Part shown: one piece after another, positions 25,836-37,346 of the stretch | How the letters are laid out: every line of letters starts with the position of its first letter | How positions within the stretch are numbered: the stretch's first letter is position 1 | NCBI GenBank assembly: GCA_964007475.1 | Contig: OZ023273.1 | Span: 12,785,922 to 12,849,921, forward strand | Reading direction: 5' to 3' | Length of the DNA: 64,000 nucleotides | Source: Hybos culiciformis | Taxonomy: Eukaryota; Arthropoda; Insecta; Diptera; Hybotidae | Program-made: the position numbers and the translations under genes | The notes under the pieces: generated by a model | Databases searched by the model: none | The model's input: only the letters and a program-made list of their open reading frames with translations | Told to the model about the DNA's origin: nothing

Positions 25836-26400
25836 CAGGCCCGGATTTACATAACTTTGCGCCCTGGAAGGTTTTTGAAAATTGGGCCCCATAAATCACG
25901 CCAAAAGTTATTTATAATAAATTAAAAAAATACTGCTAAATTTAATGTTAATGTTTATATATCTTTAGATTTTAATTTATTAGAATTTCTTTCGTAATTT
26001 TATTGTAACAAATTTTTCGAAAACTTCTGCAAACTATATTTTGTCTAACATTTTATTTTCTATTGCTAAGATCGTAAAATCATTCAATTTTTCATCACAT
26101 AAGTGGATCTCAAGTAAGTTTTTATTCTTCTCAGTGCAGAACAAGATCTTTATGCTGAAAAATTGGATGCTGGAGTTGATAAAAATATTCTTAAAATAAT
26201 TTCTATATTTGGATAGACAGCCTGCATATTTTTTTCTTTAATCAATGAATACAAAGCATTTATATTCAAGTTATGCTCTTTTATAGTTTTTAAATATTTT
26301 CTAAAACGGATACGAAATTTCACGGAACGAATTTTGCGCCCTTTTGAAATATTGCGCCCGTGGCGGTTGCCCCTTTTGCCCATAGGTAAATCCGGAACTG
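25836..26400 (-). mobile_element. hAT-type DNA transposon, internally deleted
   Basis: The element is 565 bp long. Its left end CAGGCCCGGATTTAC and the complement of its right end CAGTTCCGGATTTAC form terminal inverted repeats, followed on both sides by G/C-rich subterminal sequence (GCGCCCTGG and GCGCCCGTGG). An exact 8-bp duplication (AAATTAAT) flanks it. Inside, on the minus strand, is the degraded C-terminal end of a hAT transposase. These three features together identify the superfamily. At 565 bp it cannot encode a full transposase (usually 600 or more residues), so it could only have moved with an enzyme from elsewhere. The intact duplication indicates that it still sits where it inserted. 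Confidence 0.92.
25980..26333 (-). pseudogene. hAT transposase C-terminal dimerisation domain, broken
   Basis: The minus strand reads YPNIEIILRIFLSTPASNFS, then a stop, then RIKTYLRST, matching the conserved hAT C-terminal dimerisation pattern, in which the stop replaces the Glu of the usual SAERSFS motif. After RST the frame shifts, and homology continues as KLNDFTILAIENKML and, after another stop, FAEVFEKF...LRKKF. There are therefore at least two in-frame stops and one frameshift. The upstream part (SVKFRIRFRKYLK) joins almost directly to the terminal repeat, so the DDE catalytic core and BED finger are missing. The family assignment is from recognisable motifs; the inactivity is read directly from the sequence. 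Confidence 0.88.
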
Positions 26401-26408
26401 AAATTAAT
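26401..26408 (+). repeat. 8-bp target-site duplication, right
   Basis: AAATTAAT, an exact copy of 25828-25835. Confidence 0.9.
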
Positions 26409-29400
26409 ACACAAAGAAACCTGTTTCTTAATCTCAACTAAAATAGAAATAACAAATAAAAGTACAGCAAAATTATTTTTCTCGAACATGAATAAAAGTG
26501 AATTGAATTTAATTGGTAAATTTTTCTTGATTAACTTGCATCATATAAAAGTAAAAGCTTTATATATTTCATAGAATATAAAAATACCTAGAAAATTTCC
26601 ATCAATCAATCATAAATATTAACTTTGTAAAAAAAAAATAGAACAAAAAAAAATTCAATGTAAATTTGATTCGAATGATCCCAGCTAATAAAATTTTCCC
26701 CTTGATTCTACTTATAATAAAAATTAATTTTCATTTTCACTATGAGAATAATAAATTTATCGAAGACAGATTTATTTCTTTTTGATTTTAATTTAAGAGA
26801 TCAATTAGTTCGTTAAAGCATATCACAATCGTTTGAATATACAATTTATATATAAATGAAACTGGAATGATGCTTTCGTATATACACATAATATTTGCTG
26901 CTAGAAGGTAAAAATTGTATCATCAGCAGCAGTGATTTAATATTATTGTAGAGAAATGAAATTCAGGCGATTAACCAACCCATTGAACTGTAATGAAACA
27001 ATTTTTGAGAGACTCATAACAGAAGTGATGATAAAGAAATACAATAGGTGCTTCAGTTAAAATATTGCATATGACCACTTCAATTTGATAATAAAAATTT
27101 ATAGGTTTTTCTTTATTTTTTTTCTATTTTTAAATTTCGAATATGAATGGGATTATTCTAAAATATGTTGGTACACATTTATATATTTCCAATTTTGTTG
27201 AATTTATTTCATCAATAGTAAGCGCTAAATTAATTGAAAGGATTGAAATAAGCATGGGAGTAGAGTTTGAAATAAAAAAGGATTAGCAGTAACATTTTAT
27301 CGTTTTTTTTATTTAAGTCTGGATATAAAGCAAAAACTAACGTTTTTAAAAGTTAAAAATTCATTTAAAATTTATTATACAGGAAATGTAAGTTATATGT
27401 AATGAAATACAAGAGATTAAAAGATAATCATTATGAAATAAAAAATTTGGTTATTATGTATAAGGAATTATCATTGAAAATTATCATTGTTGAAAAAGAA
27501 TCAATTGAACTTCAAAATATAGATTTTTCGAATATTATTAAAAAAAATAACTATTATAAAATTAAGTAATTTCTAAATTTCTACAGTTTTTGAAATAAGA
27601 AAAATTGATCGCAGTTTAATATAAATATTCTCAATTAATTCGTTAGATTTCTTAAAATACTTAATGTCGATAACTTGAAATAGTTAATATAATAATATAT
27701 ATGAATTTAATATTATATTATTAAAAATTATTATATTATTTTTCTTTAACCCCCAACTTCATATTTTATTCCTATTTCAAAGTCCTTTCTCATCAATTGT
27801 ATATTTTAATGAAAATTGTTATAAATTAATTTTTTTTTTTTTATCTTTAACAATTTTTTTTACAATAAAAATAAATATTTTATCATATTTTTTTTTTGTT
27901 TTTTAATAAGGAAATTCTTTTAAAATTAATTCGATTCAGAAAATTAATTAAAAAATTCATACTGTGTTTTCATAAAAAAAAAATAAAATTCCAACTATTT
28001 CTACAAATTACTTTCATTAATTTGTAAATATTTCATTACATCCATCCCTAGGTGTTGATAAATAGATTTAATTATAAATAATAATTGAATTATATTATAG
28101 AAACAAACATAATTTGAAAGGACTTGGGGAAAAGGAGAAAATGTATTATTTTTCATGATAAAAGTTTTCAAAAAGAATACTTCTTTTATTTTAATATATA
28201 TCCTTTTTTTTTGTATATCCTTGTTTGTTGTGCTGAGCGCGCTATTTAATATTAAGTTGAATTATTAAATCATTTTAATGAAGGTGAGAAAAATAATTAT
28301 GATTGCTTTTTTTTTTTTTAAATAAAATATATTGTCCGTTGTCCTTTCTCTTACTTTCTGTATAAATATATATTTTTAATATTATTTAATTGCACTATGG
28401 ATGCGCTTAATTTATTTATTTAAGCTGATGTATATTTTCTTAAACAAATGTAACGACATTTTGTTGATCCAATTAATGTTATCTCAGAAAAACGTTTAAT
28501 ATTTTTGATCTTTAGTTTTTTTAAAATCAAAGATACTAGTTTTGCCTCTAGATTGATTATACACTTAAAAAACAAATGAAAATATCAAAAACTGATATTA
28601 ACATTAAATTAACCCTAAAAGATATAATATACTCGTCCTTAACATTGATTTGCTTGGTATTCGCACAACAAATTGACGTCAATTCAAAAATATTAAATTG
28701 ATTGTTGAAATTTTTACGATCATACATGACAAATTAGACTCAATTCCATTTTCATGTGATACCTTCTTCCGGTTATTATTTTCTTTAAAAATGTCCTTTC
28801 GAGAAGTAAAAAAAAAAATACACATTTATATATGAACATTTTCTTAAAAGCAAATAATAAAAAAAAAGTAGAATAAAACGTAAAATAAAATAAAAGACAA
28901 AAGGTGAATCAGTTAAAATAAAATATTAAAAAGAATTATTATTAAAAAAATATATATATATAGGTACACATTATATATATGTATATAAGAAACAAAACGT
29001 TACAAATTCATTCGTGTGTGATGAATTACATCATAAGGGAATCCTTTTTCGTCTGAATTTTTTTTTCTTTGTTGTAAGGTACCTACTAAAAAAAAAAGTA
29101 ATTCAAAAAAAAAAAAAACTCAACTTCACAACTTTTAAGAAAAACTTATGGAAATAATAAAAAAAGAGAATAAAAATTATAAGATTAGGAAAATTGAAAT
29201 GAGGGTTGAGGGCAAAAAAAAAAAATGAAGAAAATCTTTAAATATTCATGCAATTTTCACAAAAAAGTTTTTTTTTTTTTATTATTTTATTTATTTTACT
29301 TTTTTCTCTTTTTATATTGTAATAACTTCTTCAAGAAAGAAAAATTTTAATTTTTTATTTCATTTTCTTCAACTTTATGCTACATACATACATATATTTA

Positions 29401-32400
29401 CATTCAGTTTTTCATTGTACATATATAATTGAAATTAAAAATTCGATGTTAAGTTGTCACAATAATCGCCGCATATTATATACTTTTAGGGGTGCAATGC
29501 GCTGCTCTCGACTGGATTTAAGTTAAAAAAAATATAAAAATCTTTAAATGAATTAGTACTATATACCATTAAGGAGCTCCTTTTATATATAGTACATATA
29601 AAATCAACTTATTATTTAAATATTTAAAGTGTAAAATTCAAAATATATATTGAAAATCTGCCAGACTTATGTAAATATCATAGAAATATTTAAGAATATG
29701 CAAAATGTAAATGGAATAATATTTATCGATGTATTTCAATGCAAAACAAAAAAAAAAAAGGAAAAAAAATTAAATAAAATAAAAAACTTGGTGGAATATA
29801 ATAAAAAACCTCAACTTAAATTGTGAAATCTCCTAAAGGCCAAAAAAAAAAAAAAAAAATTTTCTTTTTGTTAGAAAAACAATGAAAATTCTCATTAAAT
29901 TTCCATAAAAAAAAATACGTTCTTTTTCATTTAAAAATACTAATAGTTTTCAACATCTGAAGAATTGTTTTAGTATTGTAATTATTAATGGGTATCGAAG
30001 CTGTTTATCTTTTTATCTATTTATCTTTATTTAATTAAAGAATATACTTAAAACAACTAATATTCGCTTCACTTCACTATATACTTGATATGAAAAATTT
30101 TAATATTTCAAATAAGAATCAGTGACTTTAATGTTACATAATGTTAATATGGTTATAGTTGATTCATTTAACCACTAGAATTAAATGTATTCCGTTTAGA
30201 TCTTCGACAAAAACGAACATTTTAAATGGGATGAAGATATAGCAAAAATTTTAGGTGTTATGAAAATAGTTGTAATGTTTTTTATGGTTTTTAAATTAAA
30301 ACACACTTTCCCGCATCTCGGATATGCGTATTTTCTAGAGGCCTAAGTAAAGTACAAATAAATTACAAAAAAAAAAAGAATTTTTACAAACCCCTAAAGG
30401 TTAGGCAAAGATAATAACAAAATTGAAAATTTCTTCAATGGGACTTGATGACAAGTGATATTTATTTTTTTCCTCTATACATTTAAAATATAATTAACTT
30501 TATTGGTATAATTAAAAACTTCTTATGATATACTTCAAGGAAGACAAGATGGTTGTCAATATTGGGGAGCTTTTTGATTCTATAATATTCATGTGAAAAT
30601 ATGAAAAGCATCGTTGAAAAATGCTTTTATGATTAATGATAAAATTAAAAAAAAAATCAATTTTTTCATAAAAATATATGTATGTACAGTAGATATATAT
30701 GTACATAAATAATTATGATTTTTTGATAATATAATTTCTATATTTAGAAGTAATTGAAAGTCAACAGAAAATAATTAAAAATAATAAAATTAATTTAGAA
30801 ATTCAAAGCAAATTACATAAGTGGTTCCACCAAACTAACCCTCAATTAATTAATACGGTAATAACATAGAATATAAATGTAATGTTAAAATTTTTAAAAT
30901 ATTAAAGTATTAAAAAAAATTATAACATACTTTTTGCATAGAGAATATCTCTCAAATAAATTAAATTAATTTTCCCATTTTTGAGCTTATTGTTTTCCGA
31001 AATAAACACTATTCAAAATCGTTCCTAGGTTTTCATACATTTATTAGAATAAAAAAAAAAAAGTTAAAAAATGGAGGAGAAACTCCTTCTGAGTCTTATG
31101 AGTTGGTTTTTAACTGTAAAGAATTATATCAACTTTAATCGAATAAATAAAAATAAGTTTTGATTTGATATATTTAATAAGTTCATTATTTATAAATTAT
31201 TATCAAAAACGTTACAAAAAATCGCATGAGTTCAATTCGTCAATATTAAGAGAACAAGATTTGATTAAAGATTTCAATTACAAAATTTAATTAAGATTAA
31301 CTTGTTTTAATATTGGAACTATTGAAATAAATAAAACAAAAAATATTTAAACAGGAAATTTATCAAATTATATAATTCTAATTTTCAAAATATAGTTTCA
31401 TAAGAAATTTTCAATATATATTATATACTACATAACTACTATACGCTAAACCAAAATCCTTCCTATAATTTGATTAGATTAAAAATAGAACCCCCAAAAA
31501 AAAAAAAGAGAAAAAAAAATATTATGTTTTAGTAGAATGAAAACCGCAAATTATAAAATAATAACCAAATTTTTATGTTGTCGAATGTATATTTGTATTA
31601 TATAATATATATATATACATAAAAATAACAGAAACAATTTTTTTTAAAAAGATTTTTTTTTTCTGAAATAACACACAAGAGCTATGTTGAAAATTCAATT
31701 ACAAGTTACATTATCTTGTTTTTTTTTTTTTTTTTTTGCTAACGATGTTATTATATTTTGCAAAAAAAAAAAAAAATTATTTTAAGCCTTAAGGCAGTTT
31801 CTAATTCAATTTACTCATTCCCAAAATTTACGTGAATTATGTATTTAAATATTTCGCCGCATTTTAGGTATAAGTTTGATAACATTGTAATTTTTGTGAC
31901 ATTCACAACAAACTTTATAAAGTACAACAACGGAGAGAGCGTAATATAATGACAAAAAAAAAAAAAAATGAATATGGTTTTACTTATAATTTTTTTTTAT
32001 ATTTTTTTTTTTTTTTGAATTATTTTTTAAGGTATACCATAATTGAATAAATATAGGTTTTTTGGCATACTTTTTATACTTTCTTGACATTTTTGTTTAA
32101 TACAAAAAAAATGACGTAGTTGAGTTTATACTAAGTGAATAATTATTTTATTCTCTAATGCAGATTAGTTTATCGGTTTCATCAGTTTAACTTTTTGTTA
32201 AACTTTTTTATCTTTTTCTCCCTATATATTCAGTATGATCGTCTCAGTGCATGCATGCTTGACTTAGAAACTATGATTTATTTATATTTATAGCTTTTAG
32301 TGTGGATTTATTTTTACAATATGTTTAATTCAAATATATCGACTATCTTTTCTTTTTAGAAATTATACATATAATTAATATGCAATTCAATTCAATTATA

Positions 32401-33035
32401 TAAAAATAGTTTTATTACTAACAATATAAAATGCAATATAAATATAAAATAAAATTTTTCTCACAAATATTTTTATGTATAAAAAGAAATTAAAATTATT
32501 AGGTACATTTTTTCATTTATAAATAAATAGAAATGTTATAAGAACAAAAAAAAAATTGCAAAAAAATTTCCATAAAAAAGAAAATCCCTGTTTAAAAACT
32601 TCAAGTCCACATGGTTTTCTGAACCCAAAATTCTATTAAACTTTCTTAAGAGCCTGAAGCGTCTTTTTTTAATTTGTAAAATAAACAAAAAGAAAACAAA
32701 TTGTGAATTTGCAAAAAAAGAAAGAAAAAAAAATAAAAAAAAATAATGTAGAGAATAATACTTATATTTTCACATTATTCGACATTATATTATGAAACAA
32801 TTACGATATATTTTCTGAAAAATCGACACTGTAAAACAATAAATTGCCACAATATATGTTTTGCATGGAATGGGATGTTTAAAACATATGTAATGTGTAT
32901 GTATCTATAATTAAAAAACTACGGCTATTATATAATAATAATATAAACTAAATAGAAATCTGAATCTATGTAGAAAATATATTCTAAACAAAAACACAGA
33001 TCGTATTATTCGACTATAGATAAATGTACGTATAA
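26409..33035. other. AT-rich non-coding DNA
   Basis: No supported gene. Two patches stand out weakly. At 29490 an AG is followed by a GC-rich stretch (GGTGCAATGCGCTGCTC) that could end a frame at ACTGGATTTAA. At 30200-30346 there is a 48-codon frame containing IFDKNEHFKWDE. Neither has good splice context on both sides. Homopolymer runs and AT repeats fill the rest. Confidence 0.55.
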
Positions 33036-33256
33036 CCATAGATTATAAGAATACAGAAAAATGGGAAGCCTCATACGACATTATTTTTGGTATTTTTATG
33101 TGAATGTGTTAGTAAAACAAAATAAAATACATGATAATTAACAATGTATGAAACGAATTTTATTTAGTTTTACTAACAACTTCACATAAAAATACCAAAA
33201 AAGACTGAAAAAATGTTGGATGAAGCTTCCAATCTATCTGTATTCTTAATCTATGG
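33036..33256. mobile_element. foldback MITE, 221 bp
   Basis: The left end CCATAGATTATAAGAATACAG matches the complement of the right end with one 1-base indel, and complementarity continues through most of the element (GGTATTTTTATGTGAA, TGTTAGTAAAAC, AAATAAAAT), leaving a short centre near 33135-33148. The pentamer TATAA lies on both sides (33031-33035 and 33257-33261), consistent with a target-site duplication, although TATAA is not rare in this DNA. There is no coding capacity. Superfamily not determined. Confidence 0.8.
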
Positions 33257-33429
33257 TATAACATAATAAAATATTAATAATAACTAATAAATAACTTGTT
33301 AAGGACTGACTTATAGTTCTCATTAATTCAGACGATATTTTACTGAAATATTAAGAAATTAACCTACACAAATATTGGGAGTAAAAATCAGGAAATCATT
33401 TTGTTGTATGGTTTGCTCACACGATCTGA

Positions 33430-33677
33430 TATGGTTCTGCACAATTGGTATTTTGGTTCTGCACAACTGGAATGGTTCTGCACAACTGTTATTTTGGTTC
33501 TGCACAACTGGTATGGCTCTGCACAACTGGTGTGGTTCTGCACAACTGGTATTATGATTCTGCACAACTGGTATGGTTCTGCACAACTGGTATTTTGGTT
33601 CTGAACAATTGGTATGGTTCTGCACAACTGGTATTTTGGTTCTGCACAACTGGTATAGTTCTGCACAATTTGTATGC
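33430..33677 (+). repeat. minisatellite, 12 units, TTCTGCACAACTGGTA core
   Basis: Tandem units with core TTCTGCACAACTGGTA, spaced by TGG or TTTTGG so that 19-bp and 22-bp units alternate irregularly. The open frames on both strands here (repeats of FCTTG/SAQLV and CAEP/QLCRT) are translations of the repeat. The reverse complement of the same unit forms the array at 51419-51842. The last unit runs into TGTATGCATACAAATT, which resembles the TATACAAATTGTACC beginning of the other array. Confidence 0.95.
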
Positions 33678-34760
33678 ATACAAATTAATATTTTATATTG
33701 ATTTTTGATTAAAAGGTTTTATACACAAAAAAATTCTAAGAATTGTTCAATATAAAATAATGCAAAATTTTTTTTTATGAGTATGTGGCATGAATAAATT
33801 ACTAATATATGAATTCTAAAGTCATTTAATTCAATGAATAAAACAAAAAATATTTTTCGACATAAGTCTAGGATTTACTGATTTTAAAAACATTAAAAAT
33901 GTATAGAAGATATATGTATTATATGTTATATACCTACATATAAGTTTGGAAGGACTTTAATTTTTTTTACCCAGCAGAAAATATGAAATGTTTTCTTGGT
34001 ACATATAATGAATAATTTTTCATAAATTTTTCCCCTCGAAGAATATAAACAAAGTAAATGCAATTATAATTGTTCAAAGGATTAAATATAAGGATTAAAT
34101 ATAAATAAAATTATCAATGAATGAAAAGTAATATTATTCAAATATACATATTATTGTCTTTATTGAAAGTTTGCTGAAGAAAATCGACGCCACATTTTCA
34201 TTTTATAATTTGACTTTGATTTCATAGTTTAAATACTAAATTGGTTAAAAATATTCTTTAATTAATTGCTTTTTTTTATTTATTTTATTTTTACTCTAAT
34301 TAAACAAAGTTTAATGTTATTGGATGAAACCGCCGAACACTAGAGAGACTTGAATTGTAAATATCCATTGCTAATAAATTTTTATAATTCATTATCATTT
34401 TATTTGTACTTCCTGCTGGGACTAAATATAAAAATGCTATATATGTGATTACGTATTTAAATAAAGTATTTGGATTTAATGAAAAAAATAAAAAAAATTA
34501 AATACCTAGATATGTTTATGTTTTTTGACCATCGTTACGTGATATTTATCTTTTTGAAAGCTTATTTAAATTTATTTTTTTTTTTTTTTTACTTAAAATT
34601 TTCTCGACGTGTTTTTTATGTTCTAAAATAATTTTTATTTTTCATATACATAATTCATAAATACACATATATGTATGTATATACAAATAAATTCAATTTC
34701 AGATTTTCTGAATACTTTATACGTTACTTCATTATTGACAAAAAAAAAACTTACTATAAA
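33678..34760. other. AT-rich non-coding DNA
   Basis: Nothing beyond A/T runs and microsatellite-like TATGTATG. A block at 34534-34560 (GTTACGTGATATTTATC) resembles one at 48337 (TTTACGTGACATTTATC), and may be the left end of the dispersed repeat whose core starts at 34761. Confidence 0.5.
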
Positions 34761-34824
34761 ATTTTGCATAACAAAAATGTGTTAATCTGAAAAATTAAAT
34801 CTTTTGATGTTATGACCTCCATTA
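34761..34824 (+). repeat. dispersed repeat core, copy 1 (pair with 48.5 kb)
   Basis: A 64-bp block is about 89% identical, without gaps, to 48547-48610 in the same orientation. It shares ATAACAAAAATGTGT and AAATTAAATCTTTTGATGTT. Confidence 0.7.
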
Positions 34825-34962
34825 AGTTTAATGAATTTAATGTTTTTTTTTTCTTTTTTAATTTGAATTTTAAATTTTTCAAAATATGTTTTTTGTATTT
34901 ATGCAATTTGTACAAAAACAATTTGAAATTATTTTTACAAAATTAGGGATATTATTAAAATA

Positions 34963-35020
34963 GGGGGGGGGGTGCCTTAATCTAAAGAGACATAACTTAA
35001 ATTGATGTTATGTCGCTTTA
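34963..35020 (+). repeat. G10 run followed by a 14-bp hairpin
   Basis: Ten consecutive G residues (34963-34972) precede an inverted repeat, TAAAGAGACATAAC and its complement GTTATGTCGCTTTA with one mismatch, around a 10-base loop (34983-35020). Confidence 0.8.
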
Positions 35021-35122
35021 AAAGCGGGGCGGCGCCGGATGGCGCGAGCACACACGAGCCACCACGCCCCGCAACACCACGTGCTCGCACCCGCCGCGCC
35101 ACCACGCGCCCCCACCTTTGGA
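35021..35122 (+). other. isolated GC-rich, CpG-rich island
   Basis: About 100 bp that is near 80% G+C, bounded on both sides by ordinary AT-rich sequence. It starts AGCGGGGCGGCGCCGG and ends CGCGCCCCCACC. Internal complements exist (GCGGGGCG with CGCCCCGC; GGCGCGAGCAC with GTGCTCGC-CC). The second half is C-rich with CCACCACG-like steps. There is no convincing open frame or known motif. It could be a GC-rich mobile-element fragment, a local expansion, or an assembly or contamination artefact. Confidence 0.7.
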
Positions 35123-36529
35123 GGATATGTTAAAATTATTTTAAGTCAGAGATTTATTCTGAGACTGTGAATAAAATTTCATTAAAATTTAATATACTTT
35201 GATCAAACAAATCTACTAGTTACATCATGCTTACATTCATACAAATGTACATCATTGTGAAATCGATTCGGTCTTTAACTTAAATTTTAATCATTTTATC
35301 TTTGAGGTCACCAAATTCGAATTAAGATTTGGAACCGAAAGTTGAAAAAAATTGTTATTATTACTTTTATTATTTATAAGATTGAAGCTTTTTTGTAGTG
35401 TTTCACATCATTGTTTTAAAAATTTAACGAGTTGTAAATTGTTACTTGTTATTTGTAGATAAAATTATTTTATAAAATTTTTTTGAGATATCTTGGAAAT
35501 AAATTGAATTGAAAAATTTTTTGAGCACTCAGATTCAAAGTTTCCAATTTTTTTTAGTCACAAGTCTAAAGTCAGTTGAGCAAAAAAAATTTTTTAAAAT
35601 TTTTAATCTATCAAAGATGTATAAAATCTTTCCAGTTAAATTCTTTCTGAAATACAAAATATTTTGGAATAAGTATGTATATATAGGAAAGTCAGATACA
35701 TACAAAATCGATTAACTTAATAACTTCAGAAATTTTATTTAGCGTTAACTTTTATTCAGCAATCAATTATTATTGAATTTTATTGAAATCACAAAATTCA
35801 TATTATTATGTTTGTATTATATATTTATGTATATATTATAAGTATAAAAGTTTATCTGCGAAAGTTTTCTGTTTGAATTTTTGATTAATAAGTTTAGAGT
35901 AATGACTTTAATGGGATGAAATAAAAAATACCAAAAATAAAATACAGTTCATTGAACATTTTTTATGCATTTAGAACTACGAACTATTTTATTTTAAAGA
36001 GTGTTTTAAAGTTAACAAAGAAAAATGAATTAAAATTATGGTAATATTTTTTAAAATTTCCAAAGAATTTTTTTTTAATACTTGTATTCAAATTAACATT
36101 CACTACATATGGTAAGGCTATTCTGACAAAAGGATTAATAGAAATGAAAAAGCGAGATAATTGTCATAATTGTCACATGAATTCATTACAATTTCATTTT
36201 TATTGAATAGAAATATGCAATGGACACGTAAATTTTCAAAATTAACTATGCAATAATTTTTTTTTTTTTTTACTTTTTGGAAATTATTTCTACCATATTT
36301 TCCTGTCGTAAATACAAAAAAAAAAAAGACTTATACAAAAATTAAAAATTTGGACTGGAAGGATGGAGTTTGAGGATTATGTTTATTTGTAAAATATAAA
36401 AACAAAATCATTACACATATTCAAAACTACATAATTTGGTTTATTTGCTAGCTGGAACAACAGTTGAATGAGACTAAAATCCTTACGTGAATTTATTTGT
36501 GTATAAGTTATTCGAAATAGTATCTTTAG
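35123..36529. other. AT-rich non-coding DNA
   Basis: Nothing supportable is seen. The 68-codon open frame at 35509-35715 is Phe/Lys/Ile-rich and looks like chance. Confidence 0.55.
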
Positions 36530-36648
36530 TCCGTTGGGAATATTGAATCGAATTTACAAAAAGAGATGGAACAACGGAGCTCATAATATTTTGATTGTTG
36601 ATGATTACAATATTAAAAATGAAATTGACAGAATCTTTAATGATGACG
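36530..36648 (+). CDS. candidate exon, product unknown
   Basis: This 119-nt segment lies between TATCTTTAG and a possible donor GGTAAAG. It is open in one frame, reading PLGILNRIYKKRWNNGAHNI and then LIVDDYNIKNEIDRIFNDD. The frame itself is open for about 55 codons, from 36513 to the TAA after 36670. Codon use is less AT-biased than the chance frames nearby. About 125 bp downstream, after a possible AG at 36772-36773, a compatible frame reads QQYLLPLGKF and ends YQRLR before a TGA near 36876; a competing frame over the same bases is also open. I do not recognise either peptide. The donor is weak (GTAAAG). Alternatives are a decayed gene fragment or chance. Confidence 0.25.
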
Positions 36649-37343
36649 GTAAAGATTTCTATATGTATGTATAATACATATAATTTTGAAACATATAGTT
36701 ATTTCATTTAAAATTCCAACTATGTAAATTATTAATAAAATTGCTTGAAAATGTTTCGCTGATATCAATAAGGACAACAATACCTTTTACCATTGGGAAA
36801 ATTCAACGTTAATAATTTTTTTTTTCCCTATCAAAAAGTATTTATGGAAAATTCAGTGTACCAACGATTACGATGAAGAAAAAAATAAAAATTTCTTTTT
36901 TATGTATTATGTTCCGGACATACATTTTACATATAGATAGGTGAATTCAACCTGAAATAAAGGGACTATATCATTTAAGACTGTTGTTCTTGTGGGATGA
37001 AAAAGGATGAATTAAAAAATGCACAGCTTACAAAAGTTTTTTTATTTTTTATAAATTTTTATTTCCTGGTTTTTTTGTTTTGTTTCTAAGTTTATTTTCA
37101 TTCAGTCGATTTTTGTAACAATAATTTTTGGTTTTTATTCATTTTAAAGGTATAGTAAAAATTATTAAAAGCACATAAAATGTATATTAAATTATAGTAT
37201 GTTTTGAAATTTTTTAACTATTATTTCTTTATAATTTTTTTTATTAGTCTATCAGGATTAACTTTTACAGAACTTATAAATACGTAAAACAATTTCACTA
37301 ACTTAATACAGTTATTGATAAAAGACTATAATATATTATACTA

Positions 37344-37346
37344 TAA
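37344..37346 (+). repeat. 3-bp flanking duplication, left
   Basis: TAA immediately before the CACTGG end; the same triplet follows the right end at 37761-37763. A 3-bp match is weak by itself. Confidence 0.5.

Noticed and set aside
33430..33677. Regularly spaced repeats as a CRISPR array
   Set aside because: Units are directly adjacent with no unique spacers, in eukaryotic-type sequence.
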